From Sphingomonas sp. YR710 (lineage in GTDB: Bacteria > Pseudomonadota > Alphaproteobacteria > Sphingomonadales > Sphingomonadaceae), in contig NZ_FMZJ01000012.1 of assembly GCF_900101455.1 (NCBI RefSeq), forward strand, positions 94,674 through 158,673: a stretch of DNA of 64,000 bases, given 5' to 3'. How positions within the stretch are numbered: the stretch's first letter is position 1; the number at the start of each line of letters is the position of its first letter. Below the pieces are notes generated by a model. That model was not told the origin of the DNA and searched no databases. It saw nothing but the letters and a program-made list of their open reading frames with translations. Shown here in pieces: positions 26,189 through 34,793 of the stretch. A program made the translations under genes and the position numbers.

Positions 26189-27564
26189 GCCCCCGGCCGA
26201 TCCTGACCGCGGCCGAGACCAAGGCCGCCGAAGAGGCTGTGTTCGCCACGGGCGTATCGGTCGAGCAACTGATGGAAAAAGCCGGGACGGCGGTTGCCGA
26301 GGCGGCATGGCGCTTCGGCGGCCATCATCCGGTTCTGGTGCTGTGCGGGCCGGGCAACAATGGCGGCGACGGCTATGTGGTGGCGCGCGTGCTGCGCGAA
26401 CGCGGTCTGACGGTGCGGATCGCCGCGACGGGCGATCCTCGCACCGATGCCGCTCGTACCGCACGCGCCAAATGGGCCGGGCCGGTCGAGCCGCTGGCGG
26501 AGGCTGCTCCTGCTTATGTGTTGATCGACGGGCTTTTCGGCACAGGCCTCGCGCGCGCGCTGGACCCGGCGGTGGCCGATCCGTTCGCGCGGCTTGCGGC
26601 CGGGGCGACGCGGCGGATCACGATCGACGTGCCGAGCGGAATCGGCACCGATGATGGCGCACTGCTGGGGCCGGCTGTCGCGCATCATCTCACGGTCGCG
26701 CTCGGCACGCTCAAGCCGGCGCACCGGCTGCAGCCGGCGGTGTCGCTAATGGGGCGGATCGTGCTCGCCGATATCGGATTGCCGCTGACGTCCAGGCTGA
26801 CCGAAATGGCGAAGCCGAAACTGCCGGCGCCGGGCCCGGCTGATCACAAATATACGCGCGGCCACGTCGTGGTCGCGGCCGGCGCGATGCCGGGCGCGGC
26901 CTTGCTTGCGGCGATGGCGGCGCAGCGCGGCGGGGCGGGCTATGTGACGTTGGTCGGCGGCGGGCAGGGTGGGCCGGCCTCGCTCGTCCGCCGCGACGAT
27001 GAACTTGCGGCGGTGATCGCCGATCGCCGGGTCGGCGCGGTCGTGATCGGCCCCGGGCTGGGGCGGAAGGATGCGGGCAGAGAACTCCTCGCCACCGCGC
27101 TCGCCGGGGGCCGCCCGCTGGTGCTCGACGCGGATGCGCTGGTGCTGCTTGCCGGGCGCCTTGACGTGCTGCACGACCTCGCTGCAACGCCGATCCTCAC
27201 GCCGCATGAGGGCGAATTCGCGACCTTGTTCGGCGATCTGCGGGGCAGCCGCATCGATCGCGCGCGGGTGGCGGCCGCACAGGCGCAGGCCGTCGTCATC
27301 CTCAAGGGGCCCGACACCGTCGTCGCGGCGCCGGATGGCCGCGCCGCGATCGCACCGCCCGCATCGGGCTGGCTGGCGAGCGCGGGTACCGGTGATGTAC
27401 TCGCCGGAATATGCGGGGCCTGCGTCGCGCGCGGGCTCGATCCGTTCGATGCCGCTTGCGCTGCGGTCTGGCTGCATGCAGAGGCGGGGCATCGCGCCGG
27501 CGCCGCTTTGGTCGCTGACGATCTGCTGCCGTATGTCGCGGTGGCACTTGGGACTGCTGCATGA
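26185..27564 (+). CDS. nnr: Bifunctional NAD(P)H-hydrate epimerase / ADP-dependent dehydratase
   Basis: 459 residues from the ATG at 26185, overlapping the upstream stop by four bases. The N-terminal YjeF epimerase domain shows LCGPGNNGGDGYVVAR and the catalytic segment VPSGIGTDDG. The C-terminal dehydratase (ribokinase-like) domain has GPGLGRKD, LTPHEGEF and GTGDVLAG. Together they repair hydrated NADH and NADPH, a metabolic damage product, using ADP. The domain order and length match NnrD-NnrE fusions. It overlaps the next gene by four bases. Confidence 0.93.
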   Translation: MSPRPILTAAETKAAEEAVFATGVSVEQLMEKAGTAVAEAAWRFGGHHPVLVLCGPGNNGGDGYVVARVLRERGLTVRIAATGDPRTDAARTARAKWAGPVEPLAEAAPAYVLIDGLFGTGLARALDPAVADPFARLAAGATRRITIDVPSGIGTDDGALLGPAVAHHLTVALGTLKPAHRLQPAVSLMGRIVLADIGLPLTSRLTEMAKPKLPAPGPADHKYTRGHVVVAAGAMPGAALLAAMAAQRGGAGYVTLVGGGQGGPASLVRRDDELAAVIADRRVGAVVIGPGLGRKDAGRELLATALAGGRPLVLDADALVLLAGRLDVLHDLAATPILTPHEGEFATLFGDLRGSRIDRARVAAAQAQAVVILKGPDTVVAAPDGRAAIAPPASGWLASAGTGDVLAGICGACVARGLDPFDAACAAVWLHAEAGHRAGAALVADDLLPYVAVALGTAA

Positions 27565-28754
27565 CCGATACCATCGTCCGCATCGCCTCCAGCGGCGAAG
27601 GCGTGACCGCCGACGGCCGCCACGCCCGGCTGGCCGCCCCCGGCGACACGCTGACCGCCGAGGGGCTGGTCGTGCCCGGCCCGCATCATGCGGTGCCGCC
27701 GTGCCGGCATTTTCCCAAATGCGGCGGTTGCCAGATCCAGCATGTCGACGATGCCGCCTTCGCCGAATTCCTCGTCCAGCGGATCAGCGGCGCGTTGACC
27801 GCGCAGGCGCTGACCCCGCCGCCATTTGCCGCCCCGATCCTGACGCCGCCCGAGAGCCGCCGCCGTGCCTCGCTGCGCGCAGAACGGTCCGGCAAGAGGA
27901 TGGTGATCGGCTTCAACGAGGGCCGCAGCCACGATATCGTCGATCTGTCGATGTGCTCGATCCTGCATCCGGCCCTGTTCGCCTTGATCGCCCCGCTCCG
28001 GACATTGCTGCTGCCGTTGGTCCGCGACAAGAAATCGGCGGGTGTCCGGCTGACGCTCGTCGATCAGGGTGTCGACGTGCTGCTCGACAAGGTGAAGATC
28101 GAGGGGCTGGCCGCGATCGAATCGATCAACGATTTCGCGCGCGAACATAAATTGGCGCGCCTCTCGATCGAGGATGCCGACGGGTTTCAGCCGTATTGGG
28201 AGCCCGAGCCGGCGACTGTCACGCTGGGCGGAGTCGCCGTCCCCTTTCCAGCGGGTGGTTTCCTGCAGGCGACGGCGGAGGGTGAGGCTGCCCTGCTGGC
28301 GCGGGTGAAGGAGATCGTCGGCGATGCGCCTACGGTGATCGATCTGTTCGCCGGTATCGGCACCTTCGGCCTGCCTTTGTCGCAGCATGCGCGGGTAATG
28401 GCCGTCGAGGGCGCGCGTCCCGCCGCGACCGCGCTCAAGCTCGGATCGGGGCGTGCCCAGCGGCTGATCGCGGTCGAACTGCGCGACCTGTTTCGCCGGC
28501 CGATGGAGGTGACCGAGCTCAACCGCTTCGGCGCGATCGTGCTCGATCCGCCGCGCGCGGGCGCCTGGGAACAGATGGCGGCGCTCGCGGCCTGTACGGC
28601 GAAGCGGATCGCTTATGTCTCGTGCAACCCGGCGACCTTCGCGCGCGATGCCAAGGTGTTGATCGACGCCGGCTGGGCGCTGGTGGGCATCACGCCGGTC
28701 GGCCAGTTTCGGTGGTCCACCCACGTCGAGCTGGTGGCGGAATTCAGCCGCTGA
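27561..28754 (+). CDS. RNA (uracil-5-)methyltransferase, RlmD/TrmA family
   Basis: 397 residues. A TRAM-like beta start leads into an iron-sulfur motif (CRHFPKCGGC plus a later Cys in MCSIL), as in RlmD/RumA. The SAM-binding motif is VIDLFAGIGTFGLPL and the catalytic region is VLDPPRAG and YVSCNPATFARD, with the nucleophilic Cys in SCNP. It methylates a uracil in 23S rRNA or tRNA. It overlaps the upstream repair gene by four bases and ends the five-gene operon. Which uracil it modifies cannot be decided from sequence alone. Confidence 0.9.
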   Translation: MTDTIVRIASSGEGVTADGRHARLAAPGDTLTAEGLVVPGPHHAVPPCRHFPKCGGCQIQHVDDAAFAEFLVQRISGALTAQALTPPPFAAPILTPPESRRRASLRAERSGKRMVIGFNEGRSHDIVDLSMCSILHPALFALIAPLRTLLLPLVRDKKSAGVRLTLVDQGVDVLLDKVKIEGLAAIESINDFAREHKLARLSIEDADGFQPYWEPEPATVTLGGVAVPFPAGGFLQATAEGEAALLARVKEIVGDAPTVIDLFAGIGTFGLPLSQHARVMAVEGARPAATALKLGSGRAQRLIAVELRDLFRRPMEVTELNRFGAIVLDPPRAGAWEQMAALAACTAKRIAYVSCNPATFARDAKVLIDAGWALVGITPVGQFRWSTHVELVAEFSR

Positions 28755-28881
28755 CGAATTTGGCGCAGGGGGCACGGGGCGATCGTTACGCCGCTGCTAA
28801 GGGCTTTGCCGAGGACGCCCGTTAATCATATTTTACGGCGCAGGTCGTACTCTTCCCGTAGTCCTTATGGCGGCGGGTGGT

Positions 28882-29487
28882 ATGGCATTTTTGAAGTCTT
28901 TCCTGACAGGCACATTGCTGGCGGTCGCAGGGGCCGCGCATGCGGCCGCCCCTTCGCCAAGCCATTTCCGGCTTGCTTTGAATCTCAACGTGTTCGCCAT
29001 TGGGCAGGATGTCAGCTTTCATCCCGATCGCTGGCTATCGCAGCTTCGTGGCAGGAGCTTGCTGGCGATCGTCGGCAGCCCGCGGATTGACGATCATCCC
29101 CGCCTGAAGCTGAAAAATTATGCTCTGATGGGGGATGTCTATACTTTGGGCAACGGTTTGCGCCTGTCGGCCGGCGTGCGCGAGGATAGCAATCACATGC
29201 TGCTGCAGGTGTCCCCGCAGCCGGGCAGGCCGGCCGATGAGGTCACGACCGGGCGATATGCGCCGGTCGTCGCCTTCGGCTACGGGCGCACGGTCGCTCG
29301 GGGCCTGTCCTTCGGCGGCGATGTCGGGCTGGTATTTCAGGGGCGGCAGATCACTCCGATGTCCGCATCGGGCAGCACGCTGATGACGCCGGCCGACATG
29401 GCGGGCGCGCAAGGCCAGTCGCGGCGCGACATCCGCGGGCATGCTTATGCCCCGATGTTCCAGATATCGGCCGCCTATCGTTTCTGA
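28882..29487 (+). CDS. Putative outer-membrane/periplasmic protein, unknown function
   Basis: 201 residues from the ATG at 28882. A signal peptide (FLTGTLLAVAGAAHA) is followed by a beta-rich sequence with strand-like alternation, and the protein ends in a C-terminal aromatic (SAAYRF), a pattern typical of outer-membrane beta-barrels. Segments such as LALNLNVFAIG and YAPVVAFGYGRT resemble porin-like strands. No named family was recognised, although the pattern is common in sphingomonads. Convergent with a MAPEG gene, with no gap between the stops. Confidence 0.6.
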   Translation: MAFLKSFLTGTLLAVAGAAHAAAPSPSHFRLALNLNVFAIGQDVSFHPDRWLSQLRGRSLLAIVGSPRIDDHPRLKLKNYALMGDVYTLGNGLRLSAGVREDSNHMLLQVSPQPGRPADEVTTGRYAPVVAFGYGRTVARGLSFGGDVGLVFQGRQITPMSASGSTLMTPADMAGAQGQSRRDIRGHAYAPMFQISAAYRF

Positions 29488-29922
29488 TCAGGCGGCCGGC
29501 CCGGACAGGAGCAGGATCGCCGCCCGGATCGCGAGCAGCAGCAGAACGAGCGATCCCGCCATGAAGACGGCGAAGCGCAGCTCGACGATATTGACCAAGG
29601 CCTGCACCAGGCTGTGGATGACCCGCAGCGCCACATAGATCCACGCCAGCGTCGCGTTGATCCCGCCGCCGGCGCCCAGCAACGACAGAGTAATTGCCGT
29701 CGCGTAGAACAATGTCGGCTGCTCCATCAGATGATTGTAATTGTCGGCCTTCCACCGGACGCGTGGCGGGATCTGATCGATGAATTCGTTGTTCGGCCGG
29801 TTGCGATCATAGACGATCTTGAGCCGGAACATCGCCGGCAGCCGTGTGGCATAGAGCCATGCCCACATCACGAACGACCATAAGACCAGGCCGATGACGG
29901 CGCCGAGGATGGGGGTGTGCAT
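29488..29922 (-). CDS. MAPEG family membrane protein
   Basis: 144 residues with four hydrophobic segments. The middle reads DRNRPNNEFIDQIPPRVRWKADNYNHLMEQPTL..., with the key RxxNxxE-type residues and EQPTLFYA, which mark the MAPEG (membrane-associated eicosanoid/glutathione) superfamily. The start has a clear AGGAG site. Bacterial members are inner-membrane glutathione-dependent enzymes of poorly known substrate. It lies just downstream of the S9 peptidase on the same strand. Confidence 0.85.
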   Translation of the reverse strand: MHTPILGAVIGLVLWSFVMWAWLYATRLPAMFRLKIVYDRNRPNNEFIDQIPPRVRWKADNYNHLMEQPTLFYATAITLSLLGAGGGINATLAWIYVALRVIHSLVQALVNIVELRFAVFMAGSLVLLLLAIRAAILLLSGPAA

Positions 29923-29945
29923 TGTCCGTTCTCCTGTCTGCCGCT

Positions 29946-31898
29946 TCACGATGGGTTGTATTTGGCGAGGAAGGCGTCGAGCCGGTCGAGCCAGTCCTTG
30001 AAGTTGGCGCTGCTCGAAAAGCCGTGACCTTCCTTGTCGTGCGTGTAGAATTCGAAGGTCTTGCCGGCCTTTCTCAGCGCATCGGCATAAAGCTTCGATT
30101 GCTCGTAGGGAACGGTCTGATCGGCGTCTCCATGCATGATCAGCACGGGCACCATGAGCGAATTGACGCTGGCGATCGGAGACACGGTACGCGTGTCGAA
30201 ATCGGGTGCTCCCTGAACAGTTCGCCGCCAATCTTTACGATAGCGTGGACTGATCCGGAAATTAATCTGATATTTCAGTTGTTTGCTGATATCGCTGATA
30301 CCGGCATAGCTTGCGGCGCAGCGATAGCGCTCCGGATTGCGGTTGGCGCCCCAAAGCGCGGCATAGCCTCCATAGGAGGCGCCGACGATACATGCGCGCT
30401 TAGGATCGATGATGTCCTGGTTGGCGAGCCAGTCCATGCCGTCGTCGAGATCGTCCTGCATCGCGCGGCCCCACTGGCCTTCGCCCTTGGCGTAGAACTC
30501 CTTCCCGTAGCCGCCCGATCCCCGGAAATTGGGCTGGAGCACGGCATAGCCGCGATTGGCGAAGAACTGGACTTCCGGATCGTAGCCGAGCTTGTCGCGA
30601 AGGTCGTACGGGCCGCCATGCGGGAAAACGATCAGCGGCAGCCCCTTCGGTGCCCTTCCAGCCGGGAGGGTGAGATATGCATGAATTTCCAACCCATCGC
30701 GCGCTTTGTAACTGACGTAGCGTGTTTCGGACAGTTCGGCGGGCTGCAGCCGTTCGTTGTCGCTCGCGAGCAGAAACATTCGGTGCGCGGCAGGCAGAAA
30801 ATTATAATAGGCGCCCGGGTCATTCGATGCGCCGGACCAGATCAGTATCGACGTATTGTCGGAATTCATCGAAACGATGCGGTTGTCCTTTCCGGGGAGC
30901 GCGTGATCGATCTGTGCCTGCAGACGCTTCATGCGTTCGTCGAACCACACGATCCGATCGCGATCGTCGGTATATTCGACCGATGCGACGGCTTTGCCGT
31001 CGTTGGACGTAGTGAAATCCATGACGTCATAGTTGTCGCTGCGGAAGACCTGCTCGCCGAGTTCCTTCGTCGCATAGTTGAAATGGTATAGGCCGAACCT
31101 TCCGGTCTCTTTGTTGCTCAGCATATAGCCTTCGTCGGATCCACCGATGAAATGCAGCAGATCGAGCGTGCCATCTTGGTCGTCCGATTTGACACGCGGA
31201 AGCTTGCGGAATTTCTCGTCGGCAGTTCGTCGGTAGATCATGGACAGGCCGCGGTCGCTGGTGCTGGTCCCGGCGCGCACGACGCCCTTATCATCGGCAT
31301 ACCAATCGTCCACGTCGTTCCGGCTATCGATCACCCGTGTTGCCTTGCCGGTCGCAAGATCGATTCGCGATACTGATGCAGAATCGAAGATCGATGCCTG
31401 GAAGGCGAGCAGCACCCATTCGCCGGCAGGATCGACGTACAAGATGTCGTCCCCGACAATCCCGCCGGCGGCCGGCTGGATCTGCGTGATCGAATGGGTA
31501 CGGATATCGTAGGAGATTAGCCCCGTAGCGAGTAGTTGCGCGCCGAAAAATGTCACCGGCCTTGCCATGCTGATCAGGACACGGCCATTACCGGCCCAGC
31601 GATATTTCTGGAGACGGTTTTTCTCGGGGATGTTGATCAGCGTCAGCTGCTTGTCCGCTACCGCATAGATGGCAAGCTGTTCTTTCCCAGCGTTGATGAA
31701 ACGCGTCAGCACCCGAGTGCCGTCGGGCGAAATGACCGGGCCGAGCAGGAACGGTTGCTGCGCGAAATCGTCGGTGGGAATGCGGCGTAGCGGCTGGGAA
31801 GATACCGGCACTTTTGCAGGCGCTGTGATTTCCGGAGCAGCCTGCAAGCTCGTCGCGCACGAAACTGCTAGCGCCAGCAGCCATCCCCATCGTATCAT
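29946..31898 (-). CDS. S9-family prolyl oligopeptidase-like peptidase
   Basis: 650 residues from the ATG at 31898, which follows GGGGAAACT. An N-terminal signal sequence (GWLLALAVSCATSLQA) indicates export. A WD/propeller-type N-domain precedes the alpha/beta-hydrolase domain, whose catalytic motif is GASYGGYAAL, with Asp in MHGDADQTV and His in KEGHGF. It likely degrades short peptides in the periplasm, like other S9C dipeptidyl peptidases. It stands upstream of the MAPEG gene, 23 bases apart. Confidence 0.9.
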   Translation of the reverse strand: MIRWGWLLALAVSCATSLQAAPEITAPAKVPVSSQPLRRIPTDDFAQQPFLLGPVISPDGTRVLTRFINAGKEQLAIYAVADKQLTLINIPEKNRLQKYRWAGNGRVLISMARPVTFFGAQLLATGLISYDIRTHSITQIQPAAGGIVGDDILYVDPAGEWVLLAFQASIFDSASVSRIDLATGKATRVIDSRNDVDDWYADDKGVVRAGTSTSDRGLSMIYRRTADEKFRKLPRVKSDDQDGTLDLLHFIGGSDEGYMLSNKETGRFGLYHFNYATKELGEQVFRSDNYDVMDFTTSNDGKAVASVEYTDDRDRIVWFDERMKRLQAQIDHALPGKDNRIVSMNSDNTSILIWSGASNDPGAYYNFLPAAHRMFLLASDNERLQPAELSETRYVSYKARDGLEIHAYLTLPAGRAPKGLPLIVFPHGGPYDLRDKLGYDPEVQFFANRGYAVLQPNFRGSGGYGKEFYAKGEGQWGRAMQDDLDDGMDWLANQDIIDPKRACIVGASYGGYAALWGANRNPERYRCAASYAGISDISKQLKYQINFRISPRYRKDWRRTVQGAPDFDTRTVSPIASVNSLMVPVLIMHGDADQTVPYEQSKLYADALRKAGKTFEFYTHDKEGHGFSSSANFKDWLDRLDAFLAKYNPS

Positions 31899-31997
31899 AG
31901 TTTCCCCGAACCATGCCCCCGCTTGTTCCCCTCTTAGTCGGGATATCGGGGCGGGCAAGTTCGGGGGGAAAGCTTATCTGCTGTGGAGGTCCTCGCG

Positions 31998-33050
31998 TCA
32001 GTCGAAGTTGCGCGCCCAGGCACGCTTGGCGCGGGTCTTCCAATGGCCGCGGTGATAGGCATCGGAGGCGAGCAGCGGGATCACCGAGCCGGCTTCGGCG
32101 AACACCATCTGCTCGATGCCGGTATTGACCTTGCCCCAGCTTGCCGCCTCCTGCAGCGTCGAGGAGGAGCAGGCGCCGTCGCGGACGTCGGCGACGGTGA
32201 TCTGCACCGCATATTTGTGGACCTGGACATCGTCATGGCCGAGGATTTCGGCGCAGACGACGGTATCCTGGATGAAGTTCTTCGGCACGCCGCCGCCGAT
32301 CATCAGCAGGCCGGTGGTGCCGGCCTTGATCTTGATGTCGGTCAGTTCGCGGAAATCGGCGATGGCATCGAGCACCATATAGGGCTTGCCCTCCTTCGCG
32401 CGATCGACCTGATGCTTGACGAGGCCGAAGCCCGCCGAGCTGTCGACGAACGCCGGGCAGAAGATCGGCACGTCATGCTCATAAGCGAGCTTGACGAGGC
32501 TGTTGTCCTTCTTGCCATGCTCGACCAGATATTTGCCCATCTCGCGGATGAAGGCGCGGCTCGAATAGGGCTTCGCCTCGAGCGAATTGGCGATCTCGTA
32601 GATTGTATGATCGCAATCCTGAAGCTGCTCCTCGTCGATATAGGTGTCGTAGATCCGATCGATCAGCAGCGAGCGCAACGTATCGTCATCGGGCACGTCG
32701 AGCGCCTGATAATGTTTGTGGCCGAGTCCTTCGAAGAAATCCATGTCGACGATCGAGGCCCCCGTGGCGACGATGCCGTCGACCATGTTCGAGCGGACCA
32801 GCTCGGCATAAGCGTCCATGCAGCCGCCGGCCGAGGTCGAACCGGCGATGACGAGGAAGATCGTGCAATCGGGATCGGCGAGCATTTGATTGTAGATGCT
32901 GGTCGCGCGGCCGAGATCGCGGCTCGTGAAGCTCATCTTCGCCATCGCGTCGACGATCGGGCGCGCATCGAAGCTGGTGATGTCGATATGCTCGACGACG
33001 GTAGACAGCAGTTCGGCCTTGCGCGTGTCGTTGGCGGTGGCGTCGTTCAT
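31998..33050 (-). CDS. Deoxyhypusine synthase-like protein, probable polyamine aminobutyl-transfer enzyme
   Basis: 350 residues of the DHS family. The NAD-binding region IAGSTSAGG, the DGIVATGAS segment and the active-site lysine Lys307 in AASWGKVNTG correspond to the eukaryotic enzyme. Bacteria have no eIF5A, so the classic reaction is impossible; bacterial DHS-like proteins are thought to make homospermidine-type polyamines by aminobutyl transfer. A decarboxylase of the ornithine type is the upstream neighbour, which supports this. Sphingomonas in the strict sense is known for abundant sym-homospermidine. Substrate is inference. Confidence 0.82.
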   Translation of the reverse strand: MNDATANDTRKAELLSTVVEHIDITSFDARPIVDAMAKMSFTSRDLGRATSIYNQMLADPDCTIFLVIAGSTSAGGCMDAYAELVRSNMVDGIVATGASIVDMDFFEGLGHKHYQALDVPDDDTLRSLLIDRIYDTYIDEEQLQDCDHTIYEIANSLEAKPYSSRAFIREMGKYLVEHGKKDNSLVKLAYEHDVPIFCPAFVDSSAGFGLVKHQVDRAKEGKPYMVLDAIADFRELTDIKIKAGTTGLLMIGGGVPKNFIQDTVVCAEILGHDDVQVHKYAVQITVADVRDGACSSSTLQEAASWGKVNTGIEQMVFAEAGSVIPLLASDAYHRGHWKTRAKRAWARNFD

Positions 33051-33090
33051 GGTTTCATCCTCGAATGTACGGCTGGCGCGCCGCCCTCCT

Positions 33091-33183
33091 CGTCATTCCC
33101 GCGAAAGCGGGAACCCATGGACGGCGACACGCCAGATCTTTTGCGGCCCGTTACCGTGGGTTCCCGCTTTCGCGGGAATGACG
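33091..33183. repeat. Inverted intergenic palindromic repeat (27-base arms)
   Basis: The 27 bases at 33091-33117 (CGTCATTCCCGCGAAAG...) return in inverted orientation at 33157-33183. Each arm contains its own small hairpin (TTCCCGC/GCGGGAA around GAAA). It lies between the DHS-like and decarboxylase genes and resembles REP/BIME elements. Confidence 0.85.
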
Positions 33184-33217
33184 GCTTTGGGCATGGGCAG
33201 TTAGTGCGGCTGGGCTC

Positions 33218-34408
33218 TTACAGCTTGATGACGTTCGACGGAACCGCCTGCGGCTCGTCCTCGGTCAGGTACACGCTCGCCATCGGCTCGTCGGTCAGGA
33301 TTACCGTATCGCCGGCGGTGAAGCCGTTGAAGCCGGTGCGCATCGCGCAGCCATAAGCACCCAGCATGCCGATCTCGATATAGTCGCCCGCCCTGGTGTC
33401 CGCCGGCAGCATGAACGGGCCCGCCATGCGATCCATGTCGTCGCAGGTGGGGCCGTAGAAGCTGAACGGCATGTCGCGCGCGTCCGACTCCGGTTCGCGG
33501 AGCAACTGCACCGGGAAGCGCCAGCCGATATGCGCGGCATCGAACAGGGCGCCATAGGCACCGTCGTTGATGTAGAGCTCGTCGCCGCGGCGCTGCTCGA
33601 CGCGGACCATCAGGCTTGCATATTCGGCCGAGAGCGCACGGCCGGGCTCGCACCACAGTTCCGCAGAATAGCTGACCGGCAGGCTTTCGAACGTGTCGTG
33701 GATCGCCTTGAAATAGGCTTCCAGCGCCGGAGGCTCCATGCCCGGATAGACCGAGGGGAAGCCGCCGCCGACGTCGATCACGTCCACGGTCACCGCCGCG
33801 CCGACGATCGCCGCACGGACAAGCGCGAGTGCCTGCGTGTAGGCGGACGGGCTCATCGCCTGGCTACCGACATGAAAGCATATGCCCAGCGCATCCGCCG
33901 CCTGACGGGCGCGGAACAGCAATTCCTTCGACTTGCCGACCTCGACGCCGAACTTCGACGCGAGGCTGAGCTTCGAATGATCGGACGATACGCGCAGCCG
34001 CACGCACAGCGTGAGATCGGTCGCGTCCTTCGTCGCGCGCATGATCTTGTCCAGCTCCTCGGTCGAATCGAGCGAGAAGGTGCGGACTCCATGATCGAAA
34101 TAGGCCTCGGCAATGGCTTCTTCAGCCTTCACCGGGTGCATGAAACACAAGGTCGCTTCGGGCAGAAGCCCGGACACGAGGCGCACTTCGGCGATCGATG
34201 CCACGTCGTAATGCGTGATGCCGTTATCCCACAGGATCTGGAGCAGATCGGGGGACGGATTCGCCTTGACCGCATACATTGACCGACCCTGGAACTTTTC
34301 GACAAAGAACCGGGCGGCCCGCGCTGCAGCGTGGGGACGAACGAGCGTTACCGGCTGAACCGGCTTAAGGAGCGAAGCTAGCCCCAGCGCGCTATGATGC
34401 TTGTGCAA
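33218..34408 (-). CDS. Ornithine/lysine-type PLP decarboxylase (group IV fold III)
   Basis: About 396 residues if translation starts at the TTG at 34408, which lies nine bases after GGAGG; this length fits the family. The PLP lysine is Lys48 in YAVKANP. Other motifs are SKFGVE, HVGSQ, GGGFPSVY, CEPGRAL and YGPTCDDMD, with the catalytic Cys. It converts ornithine (or lysine) to putrescine (or cadaverine) plus CO2. It heads the polyamine pair with the DHS-like gene. An in-frame extension to an ATG at 34540 exists but would occupy the leader RNA region. Confidence 0.88.
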   Translation of the reverse strand: MHKHHSALGLASLLKPVQPVTLVRPHAAARAARFFVEKFQGRSMYAVKANPSPDLLQILWDNGITHYDVASIAEVRLVSGLLPEATLCFMHPVKAEEAIAEAYFDHGVRTFSLDSTEELDKIMRATKDATDLTLCVRLRVSSDHSKLSLASKFGVEVGKSKELLFRARQAADALGICFHVGSQAMSPSAYTQALALVRAAIVGAAVTVDVIDVGGGFPSVYPGMEPPALEAYFKAIHDTFESLPVSYSAELWCEPGRALSAEYASLMVRVEQRRGDELYINDGAYGALFDAAHIGWRFPVQLLREPESDARDMPFSFYGPTCDDMDRMAGPFMLPADTRAGDYIEIGMLGAYGCAMRTGFNGFTAGDTVILTDEPMASVYLTEDEPQAVPSNVIKL

Positions 34409-34793
34409 TTCAAGGGACCTCCAGGAGTGTCGTGGGCAAGGAAAGCTGCCTTGCGGTTGGAAGTCCCATGGGGCAGCGGAAGCGCGATATATGGTGCGTG
34501 TACCCCCATGTAAAGTTTGAATCTTCTCAACAGGAAACATGGGGGCGGCGCATGAGGGGGGCAGGTGTTTAAATGCGCCGAATTACAGGACTATTACGAC
34601 GGCTAAGTGAATATCCGGATAGGGTTTGGAAGCGCGTGTTTCGTCTTGCGCGCGCGCTGCAACCACCGCCGGCGATACGACAATTTGCGATTGCCCGGCG
34701 CGCGCGGGTGCTGCCGGTCGGGGGAATCGCGGATATCCGCTTGACGGAAGGCTCCGGCTCGGGTGGAGGGGAGCCTTCACGGAGCGCACGAGC
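34409..34793. other. Intergenic region between decarboxylase and cation efflux gene
   Basis: This 385-base divergent gap contains the leader candidate on its left side. On the right, a 9-bp hairpin (GAAGGCTCC at 34747-34755 and GGAGCCTTC at 34770-34778) falls just ahead of the efflux gene start, and may be a 5' UTR structure. No convincing gene is present; reading frames across it lack conserved features. Confidence 0.5.
34440..34560 (-). ncRNA. Candidate speF-type leader RNA ahead of the decarboxylase
   Basis: In transcript direction the segment has a 9-bp stem, CCCCCATGT at the 5' side (34545-34537) pairing with ACATGGGGG (34511-34503), closing a ~25-base loop that contains TTGAGAAGATTCAA. 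A tract of about 100 bases then leads to the TTG start. Alphaproteobacterial ornithine decarboxylase genes are known to carry the speF leader motif in this position. I recognise position and general shape only; a covariance model was not applied. Confidence 0.38.

Noticed and set aside
26940..28775. Very long minus-strand frame opposite the repair and rRNA methyltransferase genes
   Set aside because: It lies antisense to two clear genes with intact motifs, has a composition dominated by Arg, Ala and Gly, and no recognised domain; it follows from GC-rich codon use.
34409..34540. ATG-started N-terminal extension of the decarboxylase
   Set aside because: It would add 44 residues not typical of the family; the TTG at 34408 has GGAGG at good distance and the region fits a leader RNA.
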